NCBI RefSeq assembly: GCF_030814415.1
Contig: NZ_JAUSVB010000008.1
Span: 20,327 to 84,326, forward strand
Length of the DNA: 64,000 nucleotides
Direction of reading: 5' to 3'
Source of the DNA: Cellulomonas humilata
GTDB lineage: Bacteria > Actinomycetota > Actinomycetes > Actinomycetales > Cellulomonadaceae
Shown: one piece after another, positions 1 through 7,643 of the stretch
Numbering within the stretch: position 1 is the first letter of the stretch
How the letters are laid out: every line of letters begins with the position of its first letter
Made by a program: the position numbers and the translations under genes
Notes under the pieces: generated by a model
Seen by the model: the letters and a program-made list of their open reading frames with translations, nothing else
What the model was told of the DNA's origin: nothing
Database searches by the model: none

Positions 1-131
1 GACGCTGTGGCGTCAGCGAACCGCGTCGCGATCGCATCGAGGATCGTGTCGCTGGCCACGCCGGTGATCTGGCTGGCCGCACCGGTGGCGATGCACGCGG
101 GGGACAGCGGCAGGAGGTCGCACATGTCCAT
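1..131 (-). CDS. TrbL-like conjugal transfer membrane protein, N-terminus only
   Basis: This frame opens at an ATG (129-131) behind a GGAGG-type ribosome site and runs off the left edge. The 43 visible residues begin MDMCDLLPLSP and continue with alternating small and hydrophobic residues. This matches the start of the large polytopic TrbL-like proteins that follow DUF6112 genes in actinobacterial conjugative elements. It starts 17 bp after the stop of the DUF6112-like gene, so the two probably share a transcript. TrbL/VirB6-type proteins form the inner-membrane part of the mating channel. The assignment rests on position and a short N-terminus; nothing catalytic can be checked. Confidence 0.55.
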   Translation of the reverse strand, partial: MDMCDLLPLSPACIATGAASQITGVASDTILDAIATRFADATA

Positions 132-148
132 GCTGTGCCTCCGCCCGC

Positions 149-457
149 TCAGATGAGAGAGCCGGCGTTGGAGAAGAAGGTGATGATCGCGTTCGACGCG
201 CCGATCAGCAGCGCAGCCCCGGCGGCAACGACCACGCCGGTCTTGCCGCGTCCGGCGAGGTGCGGGTTGCCCGAGTTTGAGCCGAATCCCCAGACCACTG
301 CCGACGCGACCAGCGCCGCGACGCAGGCGACCAGGCTGAACGTGAGCATCGCCCCGACGATCGTGCGCAGCTGCTCGAGGCCCGGCAGGCCGCTGGTGTT
401 GGACGTGATCCCTGGGTCGTCGAACGGCAACAGCGCGTGGAAGGCGGTGACCCACAT
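149..457 (-). CDS. DUF6112-like small conjugation membrane protein
   Basis: The 102-residue protein starts at the ATG at 455-457, just behind a clear AGGAGGA site; an in-frame start further up has no such site. It has two hydrophobic stretches, about residues 32-58 and 73-97, separated by a short loop containing HLAGRGKTG. The opening MWVTAFHALLPFDDPG and the loop fit the DUF6112 family, a small two-helix protein found in transfer clusters of actinobacterial integrative elements, probably a pilin-like or channel subunit. It lies upstream of the TrbL-like gene on the same strand. Family membership is from memory of the motif; the role is inferred from context. Confidence 0.72.
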   Translation of the reverse strand: MWVTAFHALLPFDDPGITSNTSGLPGLEQLRTIVGAMLTFSLVACVAALVASAVVWGFGSNSGNPHLAGRGKTGVVVAAGAALLIGASNAIITFFSNAGSLI

Positions 458-926
458 GGCTCCTCCTGGACTCGGGCGGACAACGGCCGTGTGGCCATGT
501 CCGGCGAGGGGAGGGCACGGCGCGCGCACTTGATCGGCCGACTACGAGGACTTGCCAACCGCGATACGTGCGCGTCAGTACCGAGACCTGCGCGGGCTCG
601 TCGTGCTCACCTCGGGCCGATCCCTCCAGGTGCGGTCCACGTCGCCGCACCTTGGACGGCAGCCCACTCTCTGATCTCGACCACGCTGGACCCTCGGCAC
701 CGGTAGGGGTCGCGCGCGCCTTAGTCCGAAGTCTCGGGCGTCGTGCTCGTCCCGTCGGGCGACCTCCACCTTCCTGGCGTGTGGAGCTTGCCCACCCGCC
801 CCTTGATCCTCACGGCGCCAGGATGAACGTCGAGGCGGCCGGTTTCGCGAAGTCCGCCCGATACGCTCGACTGGTCGGCAGTGCCCGAGAACGACAGCCC
901 AATGGTCGACACGTCCGCCACAGGGG
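458..926. other. 469-bp stretch with no supported gene
   Basis: This stretch separates the minus-strand transfer genes from a plus-strand membrane gene. The open frames in it lack ribosome sites and have arginine/proline-rich translations typical of non-coding high-GC DNA. I saw no RNA gene or strong inverted repeat. The promoter for the gene at 927 may lie at its right end, but I could not place one. Confidence 0.5.
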
Positions 927-1778
927 GTGGCTAAGTTGCCTGAGAAGCGTGACGAAACAAGCGATAGATCGCATGGCCGCAGCACGGCCATAAGCCGATC
1001 TTTGGCCGGCGTGGCGCTCGTCGCGCTAACCGCTTTTGCCGGTCTAGTAGTGCTGTGGATGAACGCCGAAGGGCTTGAGGCAAGCGCGCTTTGGATGGAA
1101 GTTGCGAAGGCGCTAATAACGATCATCGGCGTGGCGTTCATCGGCGGGATCGTCAAACTACTTATGGAGCAACACGTGCGGGAGCGCGAGGAGCATTTGG
1201 ATCAGATCGCTCGACGGCAGAGAGATCAGCAGGGGGAGCATGCTTTCGTGCACGAGGCGATCGCAGAACTTGAAGATATCCGGAGCAGATTAGAGAACGC
1301 TCGAATTCTGATTGAAGCGCACCGATCAGCGACCTCGTATCGGGATCGTATGCAAGACGTGATCCTATCCAGAGTTCGCTTGAATGCCTTGGGTCTACGC
1401 TTTGCCGCGCGATGGGGCGACGCGGCGAAGCCGTACCTCCAGCAGCTGCACGCAGCAGACGAGTACTTGGCCGGGTTGATTTGGGAGTACCGCGATCGGT
1501 ACCGAGACGTCGCTAATGCGCAGCGGCTTGACGAAGCGCTTGCTGACGAAACGTTCAAGGCGTACGCCCGTTCCTTCGCGACCTGGCCGCCGCCGCCATC
1601 CTACCCAGCGCCACCACCGAATCTGAACTTGCTCGCATGGCAATTGTTAGGTTCAGAAGATCAGCTGCCCCGACTGCATGACTATCGAAGCGCCGGGAGG
1701 CAGTATCTCGATTCGATTCCCGCGATGTGCGGGAAACTTGCTAGCTCGTTGCGTTCGAGGCTGAACGCAGATGCGTAA
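927..1778 (+). CDS. Membrane protein with coiled coil, unknown function
   Basis: The 283-residue protein starts at a GTG preceded by CAGGGG. Two membrane helices lie at about residues 24-46 and 60-83, followed by a charged helical region (about 88-150) rich in R, E and Q, likely a cytoplasmic coiled coil. A proline-rich patch (WPPPPSYPAPPP) sits near residue 220. I recognise no family. The gene is transcribed against the conjugation genes on either side. Its base composition is visibly lower in GC, with many A/T-ending codons, so it looks like a separate cargo insertion. A two-helix N-terminus with a helical cytoplasmic tail is seen in some membrane effectors, but that is only an analogy. Confidence 0.62.
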   Translation: MAKLPEKRDETSDRSHGRSTAISRSLAGVALVALTAFAGLVVLWMNAEGLEASALWMEVAKALITIIGVAFIGGIVKLLMEQHVREREEHLDQIARRQRDQQGEHAFVHEAIAELEDIRSRLENARILIEAHRSATSYRDRMQDVILSRVRLNALGLRFAARWGDAAKPYLQQLHAADEYLAGLIWEYRDRYRDVANAQRLDEALADETFKAYARSFATWPPPPSYPAPPPNLNLLAWQLLGSEDQLPRLHDYRSAGRQYLDSIPAMCGKLASSLRSRLNADA

Positions 1779-2200
1779 CTAACGCGAGATCAAGGAGGGC
1801 TCTGCGCAGTCAGACCAGTGGCCGTCAGACCCCTAAAGCAGGCCGCGGCGTCCTGCGAGCCCTCCAGGCGTCGCTGCGACCGCACCTCGCACCAAAGAAG
1901 AAGGCGGCCAACTCCCGCCCAAGGTTCACGCTCTCCGTCGCACCGCCTGGCCAGGTCGTCCTCGGCACTCGGACCCGGAAATCTGAGCGATATATCCGGA
2001 TGGCGGTGGTCTCGTGGACGAGATGGCGCTACTCGTGAGGCAGTTGGCAGCGGACGAAGAACCGCTGGTCCGAGGGCATCTGGTCGAACTCTTTCACGGT
2101 GGTGCGCCGCGTTTCGGTACCGGTGCAGGATCTTGCAGCACTCCGCGTGCACTAGCTCGAGGCAGAGTCCTTGGTTCCCTAAGACGTAGGCGACGAGGCC
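1779..2200. other. 422-bp stretch with no supported gene
   Basis: The frames crossing this stretch on both strands have no ribosome sites and carry low-complexity Arg/Ser/Pro translations. No tRNA-like or repeat structure was found. It lies between the tail of the plus-strand cargo gene and the stop of the NlpC/P60 gene, so it may be the scar of the cargo insertion. Confidence 0.45.
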
Positions 2201-3202
2201 CTACGAAGAGGCGGCGAGGCGGAGTCCCCCGATGAACTTCGGCGCCCAGTACGGATTGCTCGACAGTGCCTCGACGATCTTCACAACGTCGCCCGTCTGG
2301 GGCGCCTCTACCATTGCATCTCCGCCGAGCGACAGCGCCACGTGGAAGATCGTCGAAGGGTCGTGGAGGTCGGACGCGAAAAAAAGCAGATCGCCCGCCT
2401 GGATCTGCGCCATCGCCGTGACCCGCACGCCCGGGGCGTTCCACTGGTCGCGCGAAACGCGGGGGAGGAGGACGCCGGCCTGAGCCCAGGCGTACCGGGT
2501 CAGACCTGAGCAATCGAAGCCGACCGTGCCGGCGCCGCTGCCGAAGCCGAGGCTCGGTCCGTCGAGACTGCCGCCTCCCCAGGCGTACGGAGCGCCGAGC
2601 CAGCGCATGGCTGCCGTGATCGCAACTGCGGACGACGGGCTGACTTCCGGGCAACCACCTCCGGCCGCCGAGTCGCTCGCGATCGCCGATAGCCATTGCC
2701 TCGCAGGTACCTCCCACCGGGCGTAGGCATCCGGAAAGCCCGAGCGCTGCACCGCCTGGGCGGCGTCGTTTAGCTGCATTGTTTCCCAGGCCGGCACGTC
2801 CATCAGTCCCCGGTTCGGGGTCGGCGACGCCGGGCCGCCGTAGAACGCGGCCGCTGCGTACGCGGGATCGCGCACCTGCTCTGGCGTGCCCCACCCCATC
2901 GAGGGCCGTTGCTGAAACAGCCCGAGAGAGTCGCGGTCTCCGTAGTCGAGATTGCGCAGTCCGGACTCTTGGCGCGCTGTCATGAGTGCGACAAGTAGGC
3001 CGCGAGTGGGTATTCCGAGCTGCTGGCCGACGGCGACGATGACGCGCGCGGAGGCCGATTGCTCGACGTCGAGCTCGTCAACCGGGCCGGTGGCGGTCGC
3101 CATGCAGGACGTCGCGTCGTTCCCAGCGACGGCGATCAGTCCGCCCACGATCGCGGCGAGCGCGAGCGCCAGGGAGAGCAGGAAGGCGACGACCCGGAGC
3201 AT
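2201..3202 (-). CDS. Conjugation-associated cell-wall hydrolase: lysozyme-like domain plus NlpC/P60
   Basis: The 333-residue protein starts at an ATG overlapping the TGA of the upstream gene (TGATG), so translation is coupled; a TTG one codon earlier is possible. A signal anchor covers about residues 3-27. A lysozyme-like region follows, with an ARQESGL motif (Glu near 79) and GLFQQRPSMGWGT. A C-terminal NlpC/P60 cysteine peptidase domain has GFDCSGL (Cys231) and a FHVALSLGG catalytic-His segment. Such two-domain hydrolases act outside the membrane and open peptidoglycan for the mating channel in Gram-positive conjugation. Domain calls are firm; the transfer role follows from its position among transfer genes. 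Confidence 0.9.
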   Translation of the reverse strand: MLRVVAFLLSLALALAAIVGGLIAVAGNDATSCMATATGPVDELDVEQSASARVIVAVGQQLGIPTRGLLVALMTARQESGLRNLDYGDRDSLGLFQQRPSMGWGTPEQVRDPAYAAAAFYGGPASPTPNRGLMDVPAWETMQLNDAAQAVQRSGFPDAYARWEVPARQWLSAIASDSAAGGGCPEVSPSSAVAITAAMRWLGAPYAWGGGSLDGPSLGFGSGAGTVGFDCSGLTRYAWAQAGVLLPRVSRDQWNAPGVRVTAMAQIQAGDLLFFASDLHDPSTIFHVALSLGGDAMVEAPQTGDVVKIVEALSSNPYWAPKFIGGLRLAASS

Positions 3203-3855
3203 CAAGGCACCACGGTGGCGCCGAGGAGAACGAGCCAGCAGCGGTCAACACCCGCACCGCTCGCTGGGCAGCGCATGCCAATGGTGATCGTCCGCTCACG
3301 CGACGATTCCCGCTGCTGGCCGTCCTCCGAATAGTGCGTGGTTTGGACGCCGGTGACGTTCCGCATCGACCAGCCCGGCTCGGCCTGGCCCGCGATCACC
3401 ACCTGCTGCCAGGAGCCGGGCTCCCAGGTCTGCGAGACGACGAACACCGAGCGCTGGGCGTTCTCGCGCATCCGCTCCCACTCGTCGTCGGCCGGGATGC
3501 GATCGTCGACCAGCCGCTGGAGATCGGCCAGCCCGGTCTCCGTGAGGTTGGGGTCCGCTTCGGCCAGGAGTGACGTTCGGTAGGCAGCGGCGTCGACGCT
3601 GCGGGTGTCCATCCCGAAGACGAGTGACGCGACCGCCGACGCGTACAGCGCTGGCTCATCGGTGACGACGACATTGCCGGCCAGAGCCGGCTCGGGAGCC
3701 GCGGCGACCGAAGGGGCAACCCTCGTCGGCGAGGGCGCAAGCCGAACGGATGGAGTCGCCGTCGAAGGACCGCCGGGCCGCCATGGCGAGGCAGCGAGAA
3801 AGACAGCGGCGACGAGGGCGACGATCAGCCCGCTAACCAGCACGACTCGCCTCAC
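3202..3855 (-). CDS. Membrane-anchored conjugal transfer protein, possibly VirB8/TcpC-like
   Basis: The 217-residue protein starts at a GTG (3853-3855) with a GAGGAGG site nine bases upstream; this beats a longer frame whose start has no such site. One membrane helix lies at about residues 3-22, followed by a Pro/Ser/Thr-rich linker to about residue 50 and an extracellular domain of mixed alpha/beta character. The stop overlaps the ATG of the NlpC/P60 gene. In Gram-positive conjugative elements a single-pass protein of this size and position is usually the VirB8-like channel component (TcpC-type). I see no diagnostic motif, so the family is inferred from topology and neighbours. Confidence 0.6.
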   Translation of the reverse strand: MRRVVLVSGLIVALVAAVFLAASPWRPGGPSTATPSVRLAPSPTRVAPSVAAAPEPALAGNVVVTDEPALYASAVASLVFGMDTRSVDAAAYRTSLLAEADPNLTETGLADLQRLVDDRIPADDEWERMRENAQRSVFVVSQTWEPGSWQQVVIAGQAEPGWSMRNVTGVQTTHYSEDGQQRESSRERTITIGMRCPASGAGVDRCWLVLLGATVVP

Positions 3856-3926
3856 GACTGCCTCCTCGACCCGATGGCACGACACGGCATGCGGCGGAGA
3901 GCACCGCGTGCGCGCACTACCAGGCA

Positions 3927-4826
3927 TCAGGCTGCGTCGTGTCGCTGACCCGCACGCGAGGACCCATGGGCACGGAGCAGCGCGATCCGCGCAGCTGCGC
4001 CCGTGACGTCCTCCGGGCGCGCACCCGGGTTGCGATGGAGGGCGAGCAGCATTGAGTGGTCGGCCCGATTGCCCCGGCGAGGGCCGATGAGCAGAGCGGC
4101 GAGAGCGGCAAGCTCGTCGGCATCCAGCTCGAGCACGTCGCAGAGGTAGACGTCGCGCCGGAGGTTGGTCTCCTCATAAGAGCGCCGTGCGTCCGCCATT
4201 ACGTCGAGCGCTCGCCCGACGGCATCTGTCCAGAAATCGACCCGCGCGGCGTCGGAACCGGCCAGGATCCTGACGAGGGTCGCAACGGCCGGCGACGGCT
4301 CGTCCGGCACTGACCCGAGGCGTGACCCGTCGAGCTGACCGAGCGAGCACGCTCGGTCGAGCTCGTCATCCTCGAGCCGTTGCACGCCATTGGGCCACTC
4401 GCGGCGAGCTCGTCGGACCGCCTGCTGGCTCAGGAGGCTGGCCGCCGCTGTTTCCACCACCAGCGCGTTCTGCACCGCTGTCCACAGATATGCCCACGGG
4501 GCGTCGGCTGCGGCGACCTGAGCGGAGAACCTGTCGAGCGTGATCCATGCCATCGAGAGCACCTCTCCGGGAGGTACCGGCCCGCAGCCGGTAGACCTGC
4601 CGCGAAGGACGGCGCGACCCCACGCGGTCATCCGCCGCGAGAGAGCGGCCAGGACCGATCTGCCCGCCGGGCAATCCCAGCCCTGCGTCATGACGAGGGC
4701 GAGCGCCGCACGCAGGCCGTCGTTGGTGTCGGCGTCGGCCAGTTCGGCTACGCGGTCGAGGCGGGTTCCTGCCGAGTTGGACGGGACGGTGTCGGGGTGT
4801 GTCGGTTCGCATCGCATGGAACGCAT
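3927..4826 (-). CDS. Unknown protein at the head of the transfer cluster
   Basis: The 299-residue, mostly helical soluble protein has no membrane segment. It is alanine- and leucine-rich. The segment at about residues 90-140 (AWITLDRFSAQ..APWAYLWTAV) faintly recalls the helical region 2 of sigma-70-like proteins, but conserved determinants are not clear and I do not call it sigma. It precedes the membrane-anchored transfer protein by 71 bp on the same strand and is likely first in that transcript. The start is uncertain: ATGs at 4826 and 4817 are both possible and neither has a convincing ribosome site. Confidence 0.6.
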   Translation of the reverse strand: MRSMRCEPTHPDTVPSNSAGTRLDRVAELADADTNDGLRAALALVMTQGWDCPAGRSVLAALSRRMTAWGRAVLRGRSTGCGPVPPGEVLSMAWITLDRFSAQVAAADAPWAYLWTAVQNALVVETAAASLLSQQAVRRARREWPNGVQRLEDDELDRACSLGQLDGSRLGSVPDEPSPAVATLVRILAGSDAARVDFWTDAVGRALDVMADARRSYEETNLRRDVYLCDVLELDADELAALAALLIGPRRGNRADHSMLLALHRNPGARPEDVTGAAARIALLRAHGSSRAGQRHDAA

Positions 4827-5072
4827 CGGACCGCCGGAGGCGGGGACGGCGTCACCGCGCGGCAGGACGCTTCAGGACGTCCGGGACGGCGGTGGGACGC
4901 GGCACAGGTCCGGCGAGACGTTCGCCTTGCAGGTCGGCTTCGCGCTCACGAACCGCCCTGCCTCGCGTGTTGCGCGTCGATCCGCACACCTATGTGTGGG
5001 GCGCAGCTTCCCCTCGTGGGACGCGCAGCGGCGTCGCAGCAGATCCGGATGTGGACAGCAAGGGGTGCGACC

Positions 5073-5807
5073 ATGACGATCCGCGCGCGCAACACCAAGC
5101 TCGAGGGCGCGATGCACGGCCGCGGCCTTAGCCCTGCCCGCCTCGCCGAGGTGGTCGGTGTGGATCTCAAGACCGTCGAGCGCTGGGTGTTCATCGGCCG
5201 AGTTCCGCGCGTCGACAACCAGTGGGCGGTAGCGCAGGCACTCGGCGTCGAGCCGAGCTACTTCTGGGCTGCATCCAGTGACTCGAGCTCGGGGCCGTCG
5301 GCCAGCATCACCCTCTACCCGCATCGGGGAGCCGTTCCTGCCGACCTCTGGCAAGGGCTCGTCCGTCGTGCGACGGCGAGCGTGCGGGTGCTGGTGTACG
5401 CAGGCTTGCCGTTCTTCGAGAACGACCCTGGCATCATCGCCCGGCTGCGCGAGCGGGCCGACGAGGGGATCGCGGTCCGGTTGGCGTTCGGTGACCCGGA
5501 CTGCCCCGCCGTGCTGCTGCGGGGCCAGGAGGAGGGCATCGACATGGCGGCTCGAGTACGCAACGCGCTGCACCTCGTCGAGCCGCTGGCCGATCACCCC
5601 GGCGTCGAGGTGCGCTTGCACGACACGACGCTGTACGCATCGCAATACCTCGCCGGCGACGAAGGGCTTATCAACCACCACATCCTCGGCGTGCCAGCGG
5701 CCCGCAGCGTGTGGATGCACCTCCGGCGGACCCCTGACGGGTTCAGGCTCGACGACTACGGTGACTGCTTCGAGAAGGTGTGGGCCGGCGCCCATGCCTA
5801 CCGTTGA
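5073..5807 (+). CDS. XRE-family regulator with C-terminal DUF5919-like domain
   Basis: The 244-residue protein begins MTIRARNTKLEG at the ATG at 5073; the frame is open far upstream but those residues are compositional noise. Residues about 10-60 form a Cro/C1-type helix-turn-helix (LSPARLAEVVGVDLKTVERW). The remainder, with WQGLVRRA, RVLVYAGLPFFEN and the GDEGLINHH segment, matches the DUF5919-type domain that follows HTHs in actinobacterial regulators and resembles a degenerate phospholipase-D fold. It is followed 13 bp later by a NUDIX gene, a pairing I recall from other actinobacteria. It probably senses a nucleotide-like ligand, but that is inference. Confidence 0.83.
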   Translation: MTIRARNTKLEGAMHGRGLSPARLAEVVGVDLKTVERWVFIGRVPRVDNQWAVAQALGVEPSYFWAASSDSSSGPSASITLYPHRGAVPADLWQGLVRRATASVRVLVYAGLPFFENDPGIIARLRERADEGIAVRLAFGDPDCPAVLLRGQEEGIDMAARVRNALHLVEPLADHPGVEVRLHDTTLYASQYLAGDEGLINHHILGVPAARSVWMHLRRTPDGFRLDDYGDCFEKVWAGAHAYR

Positions 5808-5820
5808 GGCGGAGGCGACC

Positions 5821-6291
5821 ATGGCCCGCACCGACTACTACGACGATCCCGACGCTCCCGAGCCGAACAGCATCGTGCCGGCCGCCGTCGCCTGCATCAC
5901 CGACGACGAAGGCCGGCTACTGCTTGAGCACCGCGTCGACAACGACCTCTGGGCACTGCCCGGCGGCACACACGAGTTCGGCGAGAGCATCGTCCAGACG
6001 ATCGTCCGAGAGGTTCGCGAGGAGACCGGACTCGACGTCGAGGTGGCGGGGCTAGTTGGGATCTACACCGATCCACGCGCCCTCATCGCCTACTCCGACG
6101 GGGAGGTGCGACAGCAGTTCACTTTGTCCTTCCGATGCCGCGTGCTGGGCGGGTCGCTCGAGAAGGACTCCGAGAGCCACGAGCTGCGCTGGGTCGAGCG
6201 CGAGGCGCTGGACGGCCTGACGATCCACCCGTCGATGCGGCTTCGCATCGACCACTTCCTCGACGAGCAGGAGTCGCCTTACCTGGGCTGA
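5821..6291 (+). CDS. NUDIX hydrolase
   Basis: The 156-residue protein has an ATG behind GGCGGAGGCGACC. The Nudix box is complete at about residues 46-68: GGTHEFGES followed by REVREETGL, giving the G-x5-E-x7-RE-x2-EE-x-G pattern. The expected reaction is hydrolysis of a nucleoside diphosphate linked to another moiety; the substrate cannot be read from the sequence. It is in an apparent operon with the XRE regulator. Its last 13 bases overlap the convergent HD gene, so the three form a compact nucleotide-related cluster. Confidence 0.92.
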   Translation: MARTDYYDDPDAPEPNSIVPAAVACITDDEGRLLLEHRVDNDLWALPGGTHEFGESIVQTIVREVREETGLDVEVAGLVGIYTDPRALIAYSDGEVRQQFTLSFRCRVLGGSLEKDSESHELRWVEREALDGLTIHPSMRLRIDHFLDEQESPYLG

Positions 6292-6836
6292 GCTTCGGCG
6301 AACGCCGCCTCCACGCGGCGAACTGTCGCGACGAGCTCTGAGGCGGCCTGGTCGATCGAGCGATGCACGACGTCGGTGGGCGGGTACCGGCGCAGTATCT
6401 CTGCGATGCGCTCCTCGACTGTGACCGGTTCACCGTCGGGGCCAGTCGTAAGGTCGGCGTAAGTCAAGACGTCGGCAGTCAACGAGTACTCGGCCGGGAA
6501 TTCCTCGGCGAGCACGTCGGCCAGGCCACGCGCCTCTGCCTCAACCCAGGCATGCGTGTGATTGGCGACGAGCCGACAAAGCCGACCGTTGGCGCGGACG
6601 CCGCGAAGGTAGCGAGCGCCGTCCAGACCGTGAAGCCCGGTGTGTGCAAGTGCGGGTGCGTACCCGATGTCGTGCAGCCAGGCGGCAGCGACGACCAGCG
6701 GGCTCACGTCGAGCATGTCGCTGGCTGCCTCCGCCGCTCGCGCGACGCCACGCACGTGCTCCTGGCGCAGCCCCGAGGGCGCCAAGAGACGCATCATTTC
6801 TGCTCGCGCCTCCTGGAGGTCAACGAGAGTCCCCAT
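6279..6836 (-). CDS. HD-domain phosphohydrolase
   Basis: The 185-residue protein covers a full HD domain. Metal-binding residues are visible as the early EHVRGVAR histidine, the WLHDIGYAP His-Asp pair, HTGLHG and a later YADLTTG aspartate. HD proteins of this size hydrolyse phosphomonoesters or cyclic phosphodiesters. It is convergent with the NUDIX gene, with a short overlap, and belongs to the XRE-NUDIX-HD set. The ATG at 6836 gives MGTLVDLQEARAEMM, a normal start for the family. No signal peptide. Confidence 0.9.
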   Translation of the reverse strand: MGTLVDLQEARAEMMRLLAPSGLRQEHVRGVARAAEAASDMLDVSPLVVAAAWLHDIGYAPALAHTGLHGLDGARYLRGVRANGRLCRLVANHTHAWVEAEARGLADVLAEEFPAEYSLTADVLTYADLTTGPDGEPVTVEERIAEILRRYPPTDVVHRSIDQAASELVATVRRVEAAFAEAQPR

Positions 6837-6872
6837 GCGCCCAACGTAGGCCCTGCAGCCTGTAGGTGACTT

Positions 6873-7106
6873 CTAGGAGAGTCCAATCAAGCCGAGACCC
6901 GCTGCACCTCTCAGCAGCAGGTAGCCCACCGCGATGACACCGAGAGCGACGTACGCCCACCGGTCGGACCGCGCGCGCTGTACCGGCATCGGTGCTTGCT
7001 GACGTCGACGAGACCCAGCGATGCGCCTTGACCCTGTGACTCGTTGCCCGCGCCGCGCGGTCGAAACGCGGCTGCGTCGAGGTGTTGGTGCAGGCCCGCC
7101 GAGCAT
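6873..7106 (-). CDS. Small basic protein with C-terminal membrane helix
   Basis: This is a possible 77-residue protein with a very Arg-rich N-terminus and one hydrophobic helix near the C-terminus (WAYVALGVIAVGYLLLRG). It lies just upstream of the HD gene on the same strand. The membrane helix is the only real support: non-coding high-GC DNA rarely gives such a segment, but the rest looks compositional. The start could be further up, at 7157. Function unknown. Confidence 0.38.
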   Translation of the reverse strand: MLGGPAPTPRRSRVSTARRGQRVTGSRRIAGSRRRQQAPMPVQRARSDRWAYVALGVIAVGYLLLRGAAGLGLIGLS

Positions 7107-7157
7107 GCTCTCGATGGTGCGATCCGATCGGCGCCAGTCGCTAGGCATGTGCAGCAA

Positions 7158-7364
7158 TCGACGTTGAGACGGGAAGTCTTGAGGCTCGTGCCACGATTCG
7201 GCGTCTCGATTCTCACGACCCCCGAACGCGCACGATCATCCCCACTCCTCTGGCATGTGAGGCCGCTGCCGTAACGGGTGCGCGCGCGGCGCCCTCCCGT
7301 GGCCATGGCTACCCGTCGCAGGAATCGTCGTCGCTGGCCTGTGCGTGCTTGGGTCGACCTCGCC
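7158..7364. other. Region ahead of the relaxase pair; possible oriT location
   Basis: About 200 bp between the minus-strand small gene and the plus-strand zinc-finger/relaxase pair. MobF relaxases commonly have their origin of transfer close to the relaxase gene. The segment around 7270-7300 contains short inverted elements such as CGGGTGCGCGCGCGG with a GC-only palindrome. I cannot identify a nic site, so this is only a likely place to look. Confidence 0.2.
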
Positions 7365-7643
7365 ATGCCGACGCCGGTCGGCGGGACGACGAACGGCGTC
7401 TGCCAAGAGTGCGGCGAGCGGTTCGCCTCGCGACGCCGCGACGCGGCGTTCTGCTCCCGCGCGTGCCAGTCCCAGTCTTGGCGACGACGGAGCGGTCTCC
7501 GCCGGTGCGCGATGTGTCGCCGCCATCTGGCGGCTCACATGCGTCCGTCGGCGCGGTACTGCTCGGACGCGTGCCGCCAACGGGCCGCCCGTGCCCGGGC
7601 TGCAGCTGCGCGCGACGAAAGCCTCGGCGGTGGCGAGTCGTGA
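7365..7643 (+). CDS. Small zinc-finger protein coupled to the relaxase
   Basis: The protein is about 92 residues if it starts at the ATG at 7365; in-frame starts at 7305 and 7278 are also possible. It has two treble-clef-like cysteine clusters: CQECGERF with CSRACQS, and CAMCRRH with CSDACRQ. Both follow a C-x2-C ... C-x3-C pattern, and the rest is basic. The last base of its TGA is the first base of the relaxase ATG, so the two are translationally coupled. A basic zinc-binding protein next to a relaxase may act as a relaxosome DNA-binding accessory factor; that is inference. Confidence 0.65.
   Translation: MPTPVGGTTNGVCQECGERFASRRRDAAFCSRACQSQSWRRRSGLRRCAMCRRHLAAHMRPSARYCSDACRQRAARARAAAARDESLGGGES

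Noticed and set aside
4380..5072. A 230-residue N-terminal extension of the XRE regulator
   Set aside because: The extension is the antisense of the unknown gene at 3927-4826 and has noise composition. The HTH begins right after the ATG at 5073.
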